A stretch of 18,618 nucleotides of DNA from Ectocarpus siliculosus (Eukaryota; Sar; Phaeophyceae; Ectocarpales; Ectocarpaceae), in the NCBI GenBank assembly GCA_000310025.1, contig FN649734.1, forward strand, positions 4,506,819 to 4,525,436. Direction: 5' to 3'. Positions 1 through 9,600 of this stretch are shown one piece after another. Below the pieces are notes generated by a model that had not been told where the DNA came from, did no database searches, and saw only the letters and a list, made by a program, of their open reading frames with translations. Numbering within the stretch: the first letter of the stretch is position 1; each line of letters begins with the position of its first letter. The translations under genes were made by a program, and so were the position numbers.

Positions 1-362
1 GGGGTTGGGGGGGGGGGGGGGCGCAGACGAGACTGGACAGAACCATCCAGCACGACGTATGTGTGTGTGTTCACTATTTGCATCGACCGCGCTATTTGTG
101 AGTGAGTGTGTGCGTACCTTGAGTGAGCATGTCTCCTACCACCGGAGGAGTTCATTGGAAGGACGCCGGTGTCCCCGGGACAAGAATGACGTCAGCACGC
201 CCTACGGATCACCACGAGGCCCCGTGTGTGCTGCTGTTGCTCTTTCAATCGGTGGCCGCGCTGCCTAGATAGCGGGCTGACCGACGAACGCAAAACCACC
301 GTGCTTTGGCGAGAGAAGTAAAAAATAATAAGTAACTTGTTGTTCTGTGCCGCGTGTTTCAG
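1..362. other. Left edge; intron or upstream sequence of the stomatin gene
   Basis: The contig opens with a run of about 19 G broken by TT, then GTGT-rich sequence. I found no segment here encoding the expected N-terminal part of a stomatin-like protein (mitochondrial presequence followed by a VPQ-type motif). The sequence before the acceptor at 360-362 (tttcag) is therefore read as intron. The open frame at 5-268 has no recognisable content and no good start context. The missing first exon or exons should lie to the left of the window. Confidence 0.6.
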
Positions 363-3300
363 GGGTCCCGCATGGTGGTGGAGCGACTAGGAAAGCTGTC
401 GTCGATCGAGAGACCAGGGTGGTTCATCGCCATCCCCGTGATCGACAAGATAGCCTACCGGGTGAGTTTCGATTACTGGTATTCTTAGTCGCGTCACCGG
501 GAGAATACATCATGCTGCTGAAGTGACCTTCTAAACGTGCGTGGTGTGTCGCGGTTTACAGTATAGGCGAGAGAAGCGATGGTAGACACCGACGAGGTCA
601 CCAGAGCTTTCTTTGTTCCGTGAACAGCTGCAGACAGCATGGCGGTGACGGTCCCTTCACGTTTCAAGTGTCGAGGTTTCACCTCACCGATCAATAGGCC
701 GGCCTCGAAGCTTGTGCCCCGTGAACAGCAGTAGATAGCACGACGGCGACTACCCTTGAAGTTTCAAGTTTCGTTTCGAGCCATCGACCAATAGCCCGGC
801 CTCGAGGTCTTGATCTCGTCCTCTTCCTGTGTGTAAGTCGCCATCGCCTTTGGACAAATGTAACGGTTCCCTGGGCTGTTTCGCGATCGAGAGGTCGGGA
901 CCTGTCGGTGGTTGTAGCGTTGACTTACGGCGGTAGGCACCCCGAAAACGCTTGCCGTCATGTGGTGCCGGCTTCTTTTTTGGCGGCGTAATTTCATGTT
1001 TTGGTGTGCTCCGTTTCACCCAATAGAAAATGAAGAGTTCTTGTTTTGATGTGCGGCTCTACTTCAACAAAGCAAATACGACGAAATCGAAAATCCCGTG
1101 TTATCGCTTCGCAGTACAGAATGAGAAAATACTTGAGAATCCTGTGCTTTGATATGCTCCACTTCACCGAAAAGCAAAACAGGAAATATTCCGTGTTTCG
1201 TTGCGCTTCAAGTCATAAAAAAGAAAAGTCTCGAGAATTCCGCGTTTTGACGTGCTTCACTTCGATGTAAAAACGAACACGAAACAGGTTGACATGCGCG
1301 AGAGGAATATAAGCATTACTCCCCAGGCGGCCATCACCAAGGATAACGTGAGCGTGGAGGTCTCCGGCAACTTGTACGTGCAGTTCGAGGACCCTGAGAA
1401 GGTGCGGAACGGGGGGGGGGGGGTACTCATAGTCGTGCATGCCGTAGTCGTTGGACCATTGGCCTCGCGTCCCTACAAAGCCGGGACGGAGCACGCCTGG
1501 TTTTCACCGGACCAGGCTAGCACATCGCCAAGCGCGAAACGCCGTGAGTTATTCGGCGAGTCGCATGAAGGATGCGCTGCATCTTGCTGAGGGTGCGGAC
1601 GGGGTGTACTCTTTTTTGTGTTTTGCATGTCTTAGCGGTTAGACCATGGACCACGCGTCCTCGAGAGGACGGAGCACTGTTCCCACAGGACCGACCACCG
1701 ATGGGCAATCTTTCCTTCCTATTTTGCCAAAAGTGGCTCAAGTTTTTTCCCCTAGCCTACCTGTCCTATCGATACCACGTCCCGCCTTTTCAACCCGCTG
1801 GGGGGTGGAGAATTTGCTGCTTCTAGATCAGGTGGCAGTCACTTGCATCGTCGCTGTACCCTTGCACGGGTGCGCTTTGCACGGGTCTTTTTTGCGTGCA
1901 AGAGATAGAGGACTCTCACTCGCGTTTGAAATCAGGTTCGGGTTGTGTGTTGAAAGTACAGTAGGGACGTAGGAGTAGGATCACGGTGGTTGATTGCGCG
2001 TTTACGTAACCCGAACGGGTGGGTTAGCACCGGACGATACGTTGGGGTCCCCTTCGCGTGCACACATGAACAAAAAAAAGTACGATTTTTTTAACGTATG
2101 CGGCATGGACTTTTGCCACTTGGCGAGTGAAAGATCAGGAGGGCCGTGAGTTCAGAGCACGGGCGTTGCAAGCACCTCCACCACCAATACCAACTATTTA
2201 TGGCGACAACAAAGAGCAGCAATTTTTGTTTTGGTCCTTTGTCAGTTTTCCGCTTGCACCCGGACAAGCGGCGTAACACGGACATTGCAAGCACCGCCGC
2301 CACCACCCCCAAAGCAGCAGCACAACTCCAAAAGTAACAACAGCATCAACCACGCCGGCAGCATGATCAACAACAACCACAACAAATAGCAACCATGCAA
2401 CCACCACAACGGCAACACCAACATAGTTAAATTGCGTTATTTGGTCTCTTGGTCGGTGTTCCACGCGGACCTGGGCAGGCCGCGTACGGCTCGGCCAACC
2501 CCCTCTACGCGGTAAGACAGCACGCGCAGTCCAGCATGCGTGCGTCTATCGGGGAGCTGGAGCTGGACGAGATTCTGCACGCGAGGTGCGTTCGCTGTCG
2601 TTATTTGATCACAGGTTCTCCCTTGTCGGAAGCTTCACATATGTGGTGGTACCCGGTACGTTTGATCGGAGGTCTTGTTGGAAGCGTTCCGTATGTGTGG
2701 TGGTACCTGGTACGTTTGATCAGAGGTCTTGTTTGAAGCGTTCCGTATGTGGTGGAGCCTGGTACATTTGATCAGAGGTCTTGTTGGAAGCGTTCCGTAT
2801 ATGTGGTGGTACCTGGTACGTTTGATCAGAGGTCTTGTTTGAAGCGTTCCGTATGTGGTGGAGCCTGGTACATTTGGTCAGAGGTCTTGTTGGAAGCGTT
2901 CCGTATATGTGGTGGTACCTGATACGTTTGGTCGGAGGTTCTGGGGGAGCTCTTCTTATAGGTGCCTAGTACGTTTGTTCACAGGTCTTCCCTCTCCCTC
3001 TCCCGTCCTCCCTGTCTCCCCTCTCGCTCGTCTATCTACCTGTTTGTGCCGCTTCTTGGTCAGGGCGCAGCTGAACTCGATGATCAAGGACACCCTCCAG
3101 TCCGCGGCGGATGCGTGGGGCATGGAAGTGAAACGGTACGAGATCACGGAGATCACGCCAGACGCACAGATCAGCGAGGCGATGGACAAGCAAGCGGCGG
3201 CGGAGCGGATCCGTAGGTAGGCGTCTATTTTTCATTAATAGGATCAACCGTGTGAACCGGGTGACCAATGAAAAGACGTCAGTCTTGGAAGCGGAAGAAA

Positions 3301-4929
3301 AAAACGCGAACTCTATTTTTTACTAAGAGGGTTATACCGAGAGGGGCGTGTGTGTGACAGCTGGTCTGCGTGCAGGAGAGGTGGGAGGGCCATGCAGGCT
3401 CATTGCAGCCTAGGCATACAGCGCGATGTGAGTGGGTGTGCTAGGTTTGCGTGCGTAGAGGTTGCCGTCGAATCAGCGAGGTGAGCGGTTTTCCGTTCCA
3501 TTCCGTCCCGTCCCATCTTCCATCTGTTCCATCCCATCCCATCCCGCAGGGAGCGAGTGCTGACAGCGGAGGGAGAGAAGAAGGCGTACACCCTGCAGTC
3601 GGAGGGTGTTAAGATCCAGCTCATCAACGAGTCAGAGGGAAAGCTTATCCAAGTACAAAACGCTGCGAAGGCGGACAAGGAGAGGATCAGGCTAGAGGCA
3701 GAGGTAGGTACACGGGCCCCGACGACCATTCCGCAGGCAACCCAGGCCATGTAACAGACTCTCTTGAGCGCCTACCGTAGGTTGCACAAGATACCACACC
3801 CCCTGGACGGATGTTTTGCTGCTACCCCAAGGAACGATATGAGACGCTTTGCGCTACTTTTGTTGATCAACACCCTCTTGATCTCGTGCTACGGGAGGGA
3901 TGCGAAGCGCCAGGCTATTTACCCCAAAAAAACAAACCTTCCCACATGACCCACCCGACCCTTAACAGGGCGAAGCAGAGGCCATTTGCGTCAAAACAAA
4001 CATTCCCACCTGACCCTCAGCAAGGCGCAGCAGGGGTCATATGAGCTAAAATTTCCAAAACCGTTCCCGCCCAACCCGTAACGGGCGACGAAGAGGCCAT
4101 TTTCGCGAAAAAACGAAAAAATTCCCGCCCCACCCGTGTAGGGCGAAGCAGAGACCATTTGTGCTTTACAGTATTTTCCGAAAACCGTTCCCCGCCCAAC
4201 CTTTTAACAGGGCGAAGCAGAGGCCCGCCTGGTGAAGGCGCAGGCCGAGGCCCAGGCGCTGGCGGTGGTGGCGGAAGCCCTGAGAGACGCGGCAGGGTCG
4301 GACGCGGCCCAGCTGCAGATCGCCAAGCAGTACATCGACATGTACGGGGAGATGGGCAAGTCGTCCAACACGATGCTCTTCAGCGACCGCCCCGCGGACG
4401 TGAACGCTCTCATCGCGCAGGTAAGATAAGGGGAGAGGGTGTACTCATGTTTCGCATGCCTTAGTTGAACATCACCACGCGTCCTTGAGAGGACAAGAGC
4501 AGGGGGCGGGCTACAAACGTCGTTGTCGACCGCTGGGTGAGAGGTTAGGGTATCGAGGATGTTCTCAAAATGCTGTCGCTTGAAGTACTCAAGTCCTGCT
4601 CTTCGCTACCTTGGAGGGAGGGCTATTCACCCCACCCCACCCGCCCTTTGCTCCCCCCTCCCACGGCCTCACCTGATGACCATATTCTTGCACACCGTTG
4701 TTCTGCGCTCTTGTTGTACACTCGTGTTGTACACCAGGCCGCCAAAGTGCCAGCTCCCCTCCCCCCCCCTGTGCTCGCGCCCCCTGTCTTACCGCTCCAT
4801 TCCCCACCCACCCCCGGCTTATTTTGTCAGGCATCTGCGGTATTGAGCTCCGCTGGGGCGGCGTCCAAGGCAGCTGCAGGCCCAGAGCCCGGGCCACCGA
4901 AGGCAATATCTGGGGGCAGCTCCTCGTGA
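363..4929 (+). CDS. Stomatin-like protein 2 (SPFH/band 7), 5' partial, seven exons
   Basis: Exons: 363-461, 1288-1401, 2479-2585, 3064-3216, 3550-3703, 4211-4420, 4831-4929 (TGA). Phases agree throughout (0, 0, 2, 2, 0, 0) and every intron is GT-AG, giving 311 residues in the window. The first residues (MVVERLGKL, IERPGWF, IPVIDKIAY) match the start of the SPFH domain of STOML2-type proteins. Then come ITKDNVSVEVSGNLYVQF, NPLYAVRQHAQSSMR and AADAWGMEVKRYEI, an Ala/Glu/Lys-rich coiled coil (exons 5-6), and the family C-terminal signature AKQYIDMYGEMGKSSNTMLF with ADVNALIAQ. The tail (exon 7) is a short Ala/Gly/Pro/Ser stretch. Known members sit on the matrix side of the mitochondrial inner membrane, bind cardiolipin and prohibitins, and scaffold proteases and respiratory complexes. 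That role here is inferred. The presequence exon is outside the window, so targeting cannot be checked. A plain stomatin is less likely because of the C-terminal signature. Confidence 0.93.
618..815 (+). repeat. Two-copy tandem duplication in stomatin intron 1
   Basis: Two diverged copies of about 100 bp lie head to tail. Each starts CCGTGAACAGC (618 and 719), contains GTTTCAAGT-type and CAATAGSCCGGCCTCGA-type blocks, and ends near 717 and 815. They lie within the 826-nt intron 462-1287. No function is visible. Confidence 0.75.
1015..1287 (+). repeat. Degenerate tandem array running into the exon 2 acceptor
   Basis: Three to four degraded units of about 70-80 bp share a TGTTTTGATGTGCTTCACTTC-like core followed by an A-rich AAAGCAAAACAG-like tail. 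The last tail is the real 3' splice site (gaaacag, 1281-1287). An earlier unit carries aaaacag at about 1181-1187, a decoy acceptor. The units are diverged and edges are approximate. Confidence 0.6.
1423..1525 (+). repeat. Dispersed repeat, copy 1 (stomatin intron 2)
   Basis: A diverged copy of the family best seen at 1604-1732. It shares GTACTCAT, GCATGCCGTAG, TTGGACCATTGGCC and CGCGTCC, then GGACGGAGCAC and an ACCGGACC segment. It follows a run of about 13 G directly. Later similarity fades. Confidence 0.55.
1604..1732 (+). repeat. Dispersed repeat, copy 2 (stomatin intron 2)
   Basis: A roughly 130-bp unit: GTGTACTC, TTTTGCATGTCTTAG, TTAGACCATGGACCACG, then a hairpin-capable GTCCTCGAGAGGAC, GGAGCACTGTTC, CACAGGACCGACCACCGATGG, ending TTTTGCCAA. 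It aligns end to end with 6438-6559 in the same orientation. There is no coding capacity, and no terminal inverted repeat or poly(A) tail was recognised. Confidence 0.75.
2155..2420 (+). repeat. CAC/CAA-rich low-complexity stretch with an internal duplication
   Basis: In intron 2 of the stomatin gene, a GCRTTGCAAGCACC block followed by a run of ACC triplets occurs twice (about 2163 and 2283). It is followed by a long AAC/ACC-rich tract. No gene is supported; open frames on either strand here are compositional. Confidence 0.6.
2586..2985 (+). repeat. Minisatellite (about 55-58 bp units) filling stomatin intron 3 from its donor
   Basis: About six to seven head-to-tail units carry the core GGTACGTTTGATCAGAGGTC, then TTGTTGGAAGCGTTCCGTAT and a TGTGGTGG joint. 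Two unit types alternate (TGGTACCTGG versus TGGAGCCTGG; TTGTTTGAAG versus TTGTTGGAAG), which implies dimer amplification. The first, most diverged unit starts at the exon 3 donor (gtgcgtt, 2586). Each unit thus carries a donor-like GGTACGTTT. Units fade out before the CT-rich tract leading to the acceptor at 3061-3063. Confidence 0.85.
3890..4225 (+). repeat. Tandem array spanning the intron 5 / exon 6 boundary
   Basis: Four to five units of about 55-70 bp, each built as A-rich tract, CCCGCCCAACCC-like tract, (TTAACAG)GGCGAAGCAGAGGCC and then ATTT. The junction-like segment occurs near 3966-3983, 4018-4038, 4080-4098, 4139-4156 and 4207-4225, with a fainter relic near 3896. Only the last is the real acceptor plus exon 6 start (GGCGAAGCAGAGGCC encodes GEAEA). 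The copy at 3966-3983 keeps an intact ttaacag acceptor and the same 15 exon bases. Confidence 0.85.
4439..4515 (+). repeat. Dispersed repeat, copy 3 (stomatin intron 6)
   Basis: A truncated copy with GTGTACTCATGTTTCGCATGCCTTAG, then CACCACGCGTCCTTGAGAGGAC and a GAGCA. It lacks the CACAGGACCGA right half seen in copies 2 and 4. Same orientation as the others. Confidence 0.65.
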
Positions 4930-6437
4930 ATCCCATTTTTGACTTGGTAGTAGATTGTAGTAGAAGCACAGCACCAGGGTCGGGACCGCTCACTTCTGTT
5001 GTAGCATACCACATATAGAGTTCAGGGAGAATCGATCGCACCCTGTGTGAATTGAGTAAGGGATGACAATCGCGGCTCGCAAGGCTAGAAGACGACGCAC
5101 GCAATTGTCGGGATGAAGCACACAAGCGGTAAGGGTGAGGCCGGCCCCTCTCCCGCGCGAGCCGTACTGCATACATGTAGGAGGGGTGGGTGTGTGGCGG
5201 CGAGAGGGCTTTCCTGTGTTGGTGTGTACAGTATCACCGCAGCGCGTGTGATGCCGACCGTGCCTTGTTTACTGTCTGTGTGCCCCCTTTCTGAGAATAA
5301 CTGCGCTGGAGAGGAAGCAAATAGGAAGTTGTTGGTGCAGAGACAACATGTCCTATTGAGTTTCAGATATTAACACCTACGATAGTGGGTGGGGAGCGGC
5401 TGGTCACGCGCCGCCAATAGCGCGGGGCGCGCGATGATCCTCACGCGGCATGTGTGTCGTGAGAAACGATTGTGGGTTTCTCTCCACAGCCAAACGTTGG
5501 GGAGGTTAAGCGCAGGTTGGCCGAAACGGTCGGCTAAGACCATTGTGTGCCCCAGATCCCTCCAACACGCCAGTTCGCTCGTAGAGTTGCCTTAGGGCGG
5601 AGACGGCAGCGATCTGCTGTCAAGCGTAGGGGGCGCCCCTCTCGCTGCTGTCGATCGGGATGATTGATCGTTGTTCCTAGTGTGAGAGTGATGCGTGTGG
5701 AGCAAGGCTGCTTTTGCCAGGGAAGCTATGGTCTTCGCGCAGTTGGCTTGTTGTGTCGTATGCCGGGCTTTCGCGATGTAGTCAAACACACGCATGGAAC
5801 CGGTCTGAAGAGTGTGCTGCCCACAAGTGTAACACGACTGCAGATTGCAGCCGAAAAAGTGGGACCGTAATCGGCCAGCATGACGATCGACTTCGTTGTA
5901 GGAACCTTTCTCATCTCGTTACACGGAGAACAAGTAGCGTTAGAGCCGACTGAGCATAGTAACGAGTGCACGCCTCTGCGCGTTTTGGGGGCGTGAAAGA
6001 GAAGAACGTAATCCCCGTCCTCTCTAAAGATGGAAACGCTTCGATTGCGTCGCAACACACAGAAAGAAAGCCCCCGCTACCCCGTGCCACCACCACGAAC
6101 GCTCAATTGCGCGTGAGAATCGGGTCCCCGCAGACAAGAACAGCAGCAGCGTCACCCAATCGAATAAGGTACATATCCCCCTGTCCGCACCACAAACACA
6201 GCCGCTAAACGCTTAGATTTATACCAGCATGCGCAAAGGTAGCCGAGCCCACTCGAAACCGTTAACAACCCATTTACTGCAGAAAGCAACAACCACTTAC
6301 TGTAGCCCCCTGCCCTCTGTTCACGAGACCATCAATGCCTTCTCATGTCACACGCACTACGAGATGATGCGTTCTGCTGGCCAATTCTAGATATCCAGCG
6401 ACAGGACAGAAGATTGGGGAACGGGAAGGGGCGGCGG

Positions 6438-6559
6438 CGTACCCATGTGTTGCATGCCACGAGAGGTTAGACCATTGGCCACACGTCCTCGAGAGGGGCG
6501 GAGCATTGTTCTCACAGGACCGATCACCGATGGCCGATCGTCCCCTCCGATCTTGCCAA
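6438..6559 (+). repeat. Dispersed repeat, copy 4 (3' of the RS-rich gene)
   Basis: Aligns over its whole length with copy 2: GTACCCATGTGTTGCATGCC, TTAGACCATTGGCCACACG, TCCTCGAGAGGGGCGGAGCA, TTGTTCTCACAGGACCGATC, ACCGATGG, ending CTTGCCAA. Same orientation as the other copies. It lies just beyond the stop codon of the minus-strand gene, so it is probably in its 3' UTR, antisense. Confidence 0.75.
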
Positions 6560-6598
6560 GGGAAAGAAAGGGAAAGAAAGGGAAAGAAAGGGAAGGGG
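6560..6598 (+). repeat. (GGGAAAGAAA)n purine microsatellite
   Basis: Three perfect decamer units followed by GGGAAGGGG, directly abutting the right end of dispersed-repeat copy 4. Confidence 0.85.
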
Positions 6599-6641
6599 AG
6601 CGCCAGGCACAGCAGTTCTTCGGAGGATTGACTCGAAGTGC

Positions 6642-9600
6642 TCATCTCCACCCTTCCATCTCGTCCGGCTCGAGCCGTTTCTCGATGCGCTTCACCGTTT
6701 CCATGTCACCTGAAAAGGCAAGCCGACCATACGTTTAGGTGTTTGGTTCAGACAAGCTCGAGAGATGTGATTGGTCGATCAAGACAGGCATAGTTTCGGT
6801 TCTCGCTTCGTCCTGCCCAAAGCCCCCCCAGAAAGCATGCCGATTCAAAATAAGTGATGCTTTAGAGAACTCGGTGTCACAATGGTCTTTTCGTCTTTTC
6901 GGGACCGCGAGGTTTATTGCTCGAGAAGACAGCAGCTGTGATCTGCTTCCACCATGTACAACGCTCCCCGAAAAGCAAGCCGATTCCTGGTCATTTTCAG
7001 CTTGTAGAGAAGTCGATATCGAGATAGAAAATACTCGAGAGGTTGGTTGCACGAGAATAAAGCTAGCTGTGTTAGGTTTCCACCATGTATGAAGCTCCCC
7101 TTAGAGAGAAAAGGTACATATGAAACCTCGCTAGCAGAAGTCGTTCGCCTCTCTCACTGCCGTCGCTGTTTGCTCGATGTCATGGCTCGCGGACGTCCCG
7201 TCTTACGTTTACCAACCTTCTCGCCTACAAACCTTCCACAAATACTGTGACACACGTGCCCCCGCTCCCCCCGCCGACAGTTCGGAAAATAACAACATAA
7301 ACATCAACACACAAAACAGATCCCAACATAAAAAAACAAGGACGACACAACGTGCTGATAGACAGACACAAATCTTGTGTCACGCGTCCTCCCGCTCCCC
7401 TAGATTTCCCCCGCCGACAACCACGAAAAGAAAAAAAACATGAAAACAAAAAAGGGAGCCCAACAAAAAAACAAGGAGACTTGTAGGCAAAATCTTCTTG
7501 TGACTCGCGTCCCCCCGCTCCCCTAAACTTGTCCCACAGATATCTAGAGGAGAAAAAATAAAATAAAATGATCCCAACAACGAAAGCAAGGACGACGCAC
7601 CGTGCTTGTAGGCGTTCTGCATCTTGGCCCGCAGCAGGTCCTGGCTCTGCATGTTCTCGCGCTTGGAGCCCGTGATGGAGGCCTTGACGAGGTTGTCGAA
7701 CTTGGCGTTCGCCGCCTCCCTGGCCCTCCGCTTCTTGAGGTTCATCTCCATCTCGTCCTCCCTCATCGACAGGGCGTCGCCCGAGGCGCGCCGCTTGGCC
7801 TCGCTGGCCTTCTTGCCTAACAAGTATATATATAGGAACCAAGGTTTAGAAGGACAAATAAGCACGTTCGTTCGTTCGTTCGTTCGTTCGTTCGTTGTGG
7901 AGTGGTCGGCACACAGCACAGACAATTGGTGCAGTGGTGAAGAGAAGGAAAAGAGGCTTGTTGGTGTGTTGGTTAGTTATTATAGTCCGAGCACAGCACT
8001 ATTATATTCTAAGTCAGTGGACACGGGGAGGAACTCTAGTCGCTACTGTGCCAAGGGAAGAAGGACAGCAAGAAGCGTGTTCACTCGCTTTTGAGCTTTA
8101 GTCCGCACATTGCGCTGTCATTGTCAACAGAGAGAAAGAAGATAGAAAGAAGGGTAATCGTTAGACGATGAGCTAATCCGCACACAAGCACCATGTATAG
8201 TCGATAGAAACAAGGAGGAAGCAAGGGGGGGGGTGAACACAGGCGACGCAAGCAATAAAAAAGAAAACAGTCTTCAACGACGGAAGAGAAAAGGCGTCCT
8301 TTTGTACCGAAGGTCACCACCGTAGCCACTACAGTAGAGATTAGAGTGACACAGATAGCGTAGGTCTCGTAGACAACTCACGGTGAAACTCCGCCATCTC
8401 CCACTTCTCCAGATCGATGTACTTGTCGTGCGGCAGGGTGCAGGTGTTGAAGTCCTCCATGTACTCACGGAAATACTGCTTCGTCTGAACCGACGAGAGA
8501 CGAGACGAGACGAGACGAGACGAGGAAAGAGAGAGAGAAGAGGAGACCACAGGAGAGCAGGAGTTGCGAGGTGTAGACGAACCGAGTATAACAAAAAAAA
8601 AAAAAGTGGCTTGTGATGATGACGGCCGTAGAGAGAGGTTCGCGAGCAGGCGTCAGAGTGGGCAGCGCGATACAAAAAAAAAAAAAAATCGAGGAACAAA
8701 CAAGAGCTCTCTGCCCTCTTCCTCGCAACGCGCCGGAAACAGCGAGTACAGCCGTGACTGGTATTATAGGAGGAGACGGATCGACACCCCTCTTCGCGGG
8801 CGGCAGACCGCCACAGCAACACCAAAACCAAAAACAACACCAACACCAACACGCCCGGCACAACGAGGATGCACGAACAAACGAAATCAATACATATATC
8901 TAAAAAAAAGACGACGAACAAATTTGTACGGAACGTCCTATTACGACATTTGCAAACAACGTGTCAACACGACAACCGCCGAAGCAGCAGCACGCACCTC
9001 CCATTTCGGCATGCCTCCCGTGTCGTGGATCTTCTTCTGCTCCATCATCCACACCTGTCCAGACCGACGTTAACCACAGGGGACGCCGCGTTTGTTTTAA
9101 GGGAAAAGAAACCGGGAAACTGTTGGGATCTATTGTAAGGTGGAAGGCGGGAGGGGAGGGGGCGCCGCGGTTCCACGGGTACGTCATGCCATGCGAGCAA
9201 AATAAGGGAAACCACAAAAAGAGGGGGGGAAACACAACAAAAATGACCGAATGAGGCAACAAACCCAGCAGCCGCGACAAGGACATGACACCCCGCCGCC
9301 AGCACACGCAAGGATGACGACCAGCTTCCAACAACCAATTCGCCATCCCATCCATCCCATCCATCCCATCCATCCCATCCATCCCATCCATCCCATCCTG
9401 CCCCCCCCCGAAGTCCTCCTGCCCTCGCTGGAGAACTTAGCCCACGGAGAGAGAGAGAGAGAGAGGAAGAGCAATATCGGGCCACAGCACACGAAGCACC
9501 AACCCGCTACAAGGGTCAAGCCATCCACACAACAACACGCCCTCAACGTCGGTCCCTCCCTCGCTTGGACGGCAAGACCTTCTTCCCTGCCCCCCGCCCC

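Larger units (their letters stand above)
4930..6641. other. Convergent intergenic space and 3' UTRs
   Basis: The stomatin gene ends at 4929 on + and the RS-rich gene ends at 6642 on -, so this 1.7-kb stretch must hold both 3' UTRs. No open frame here has recognisable content, and no tRNA or other RNA gene was seen. It contains dispersed-repeat copy 4 (6438-6559) and a purine microsatellite (6560-6598). The poly(A) sites could not be placed. Confidence 0.6.

Noticed and set aside
5-268. 87-codon open frame as the first stomatin exon
   Set aside because: It lacks the expected N-terminal family sequence, ends in a stop before the exon 1 acceptor, and has no donor that would join in phase convincingly.
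2586-2985. CRISPR-like repeated array
   Set aside because: Units are directly contiguous with no unique spacers, and the context is a eukaryotic intron: a minisatellite.
4589-5176. 195-codon minus-strand open frame
   Set aside because: It overlaps the last exon and intron of the stomatin gene, has Gly/Arg/Ser-rich compositional content and no recognisable motif.
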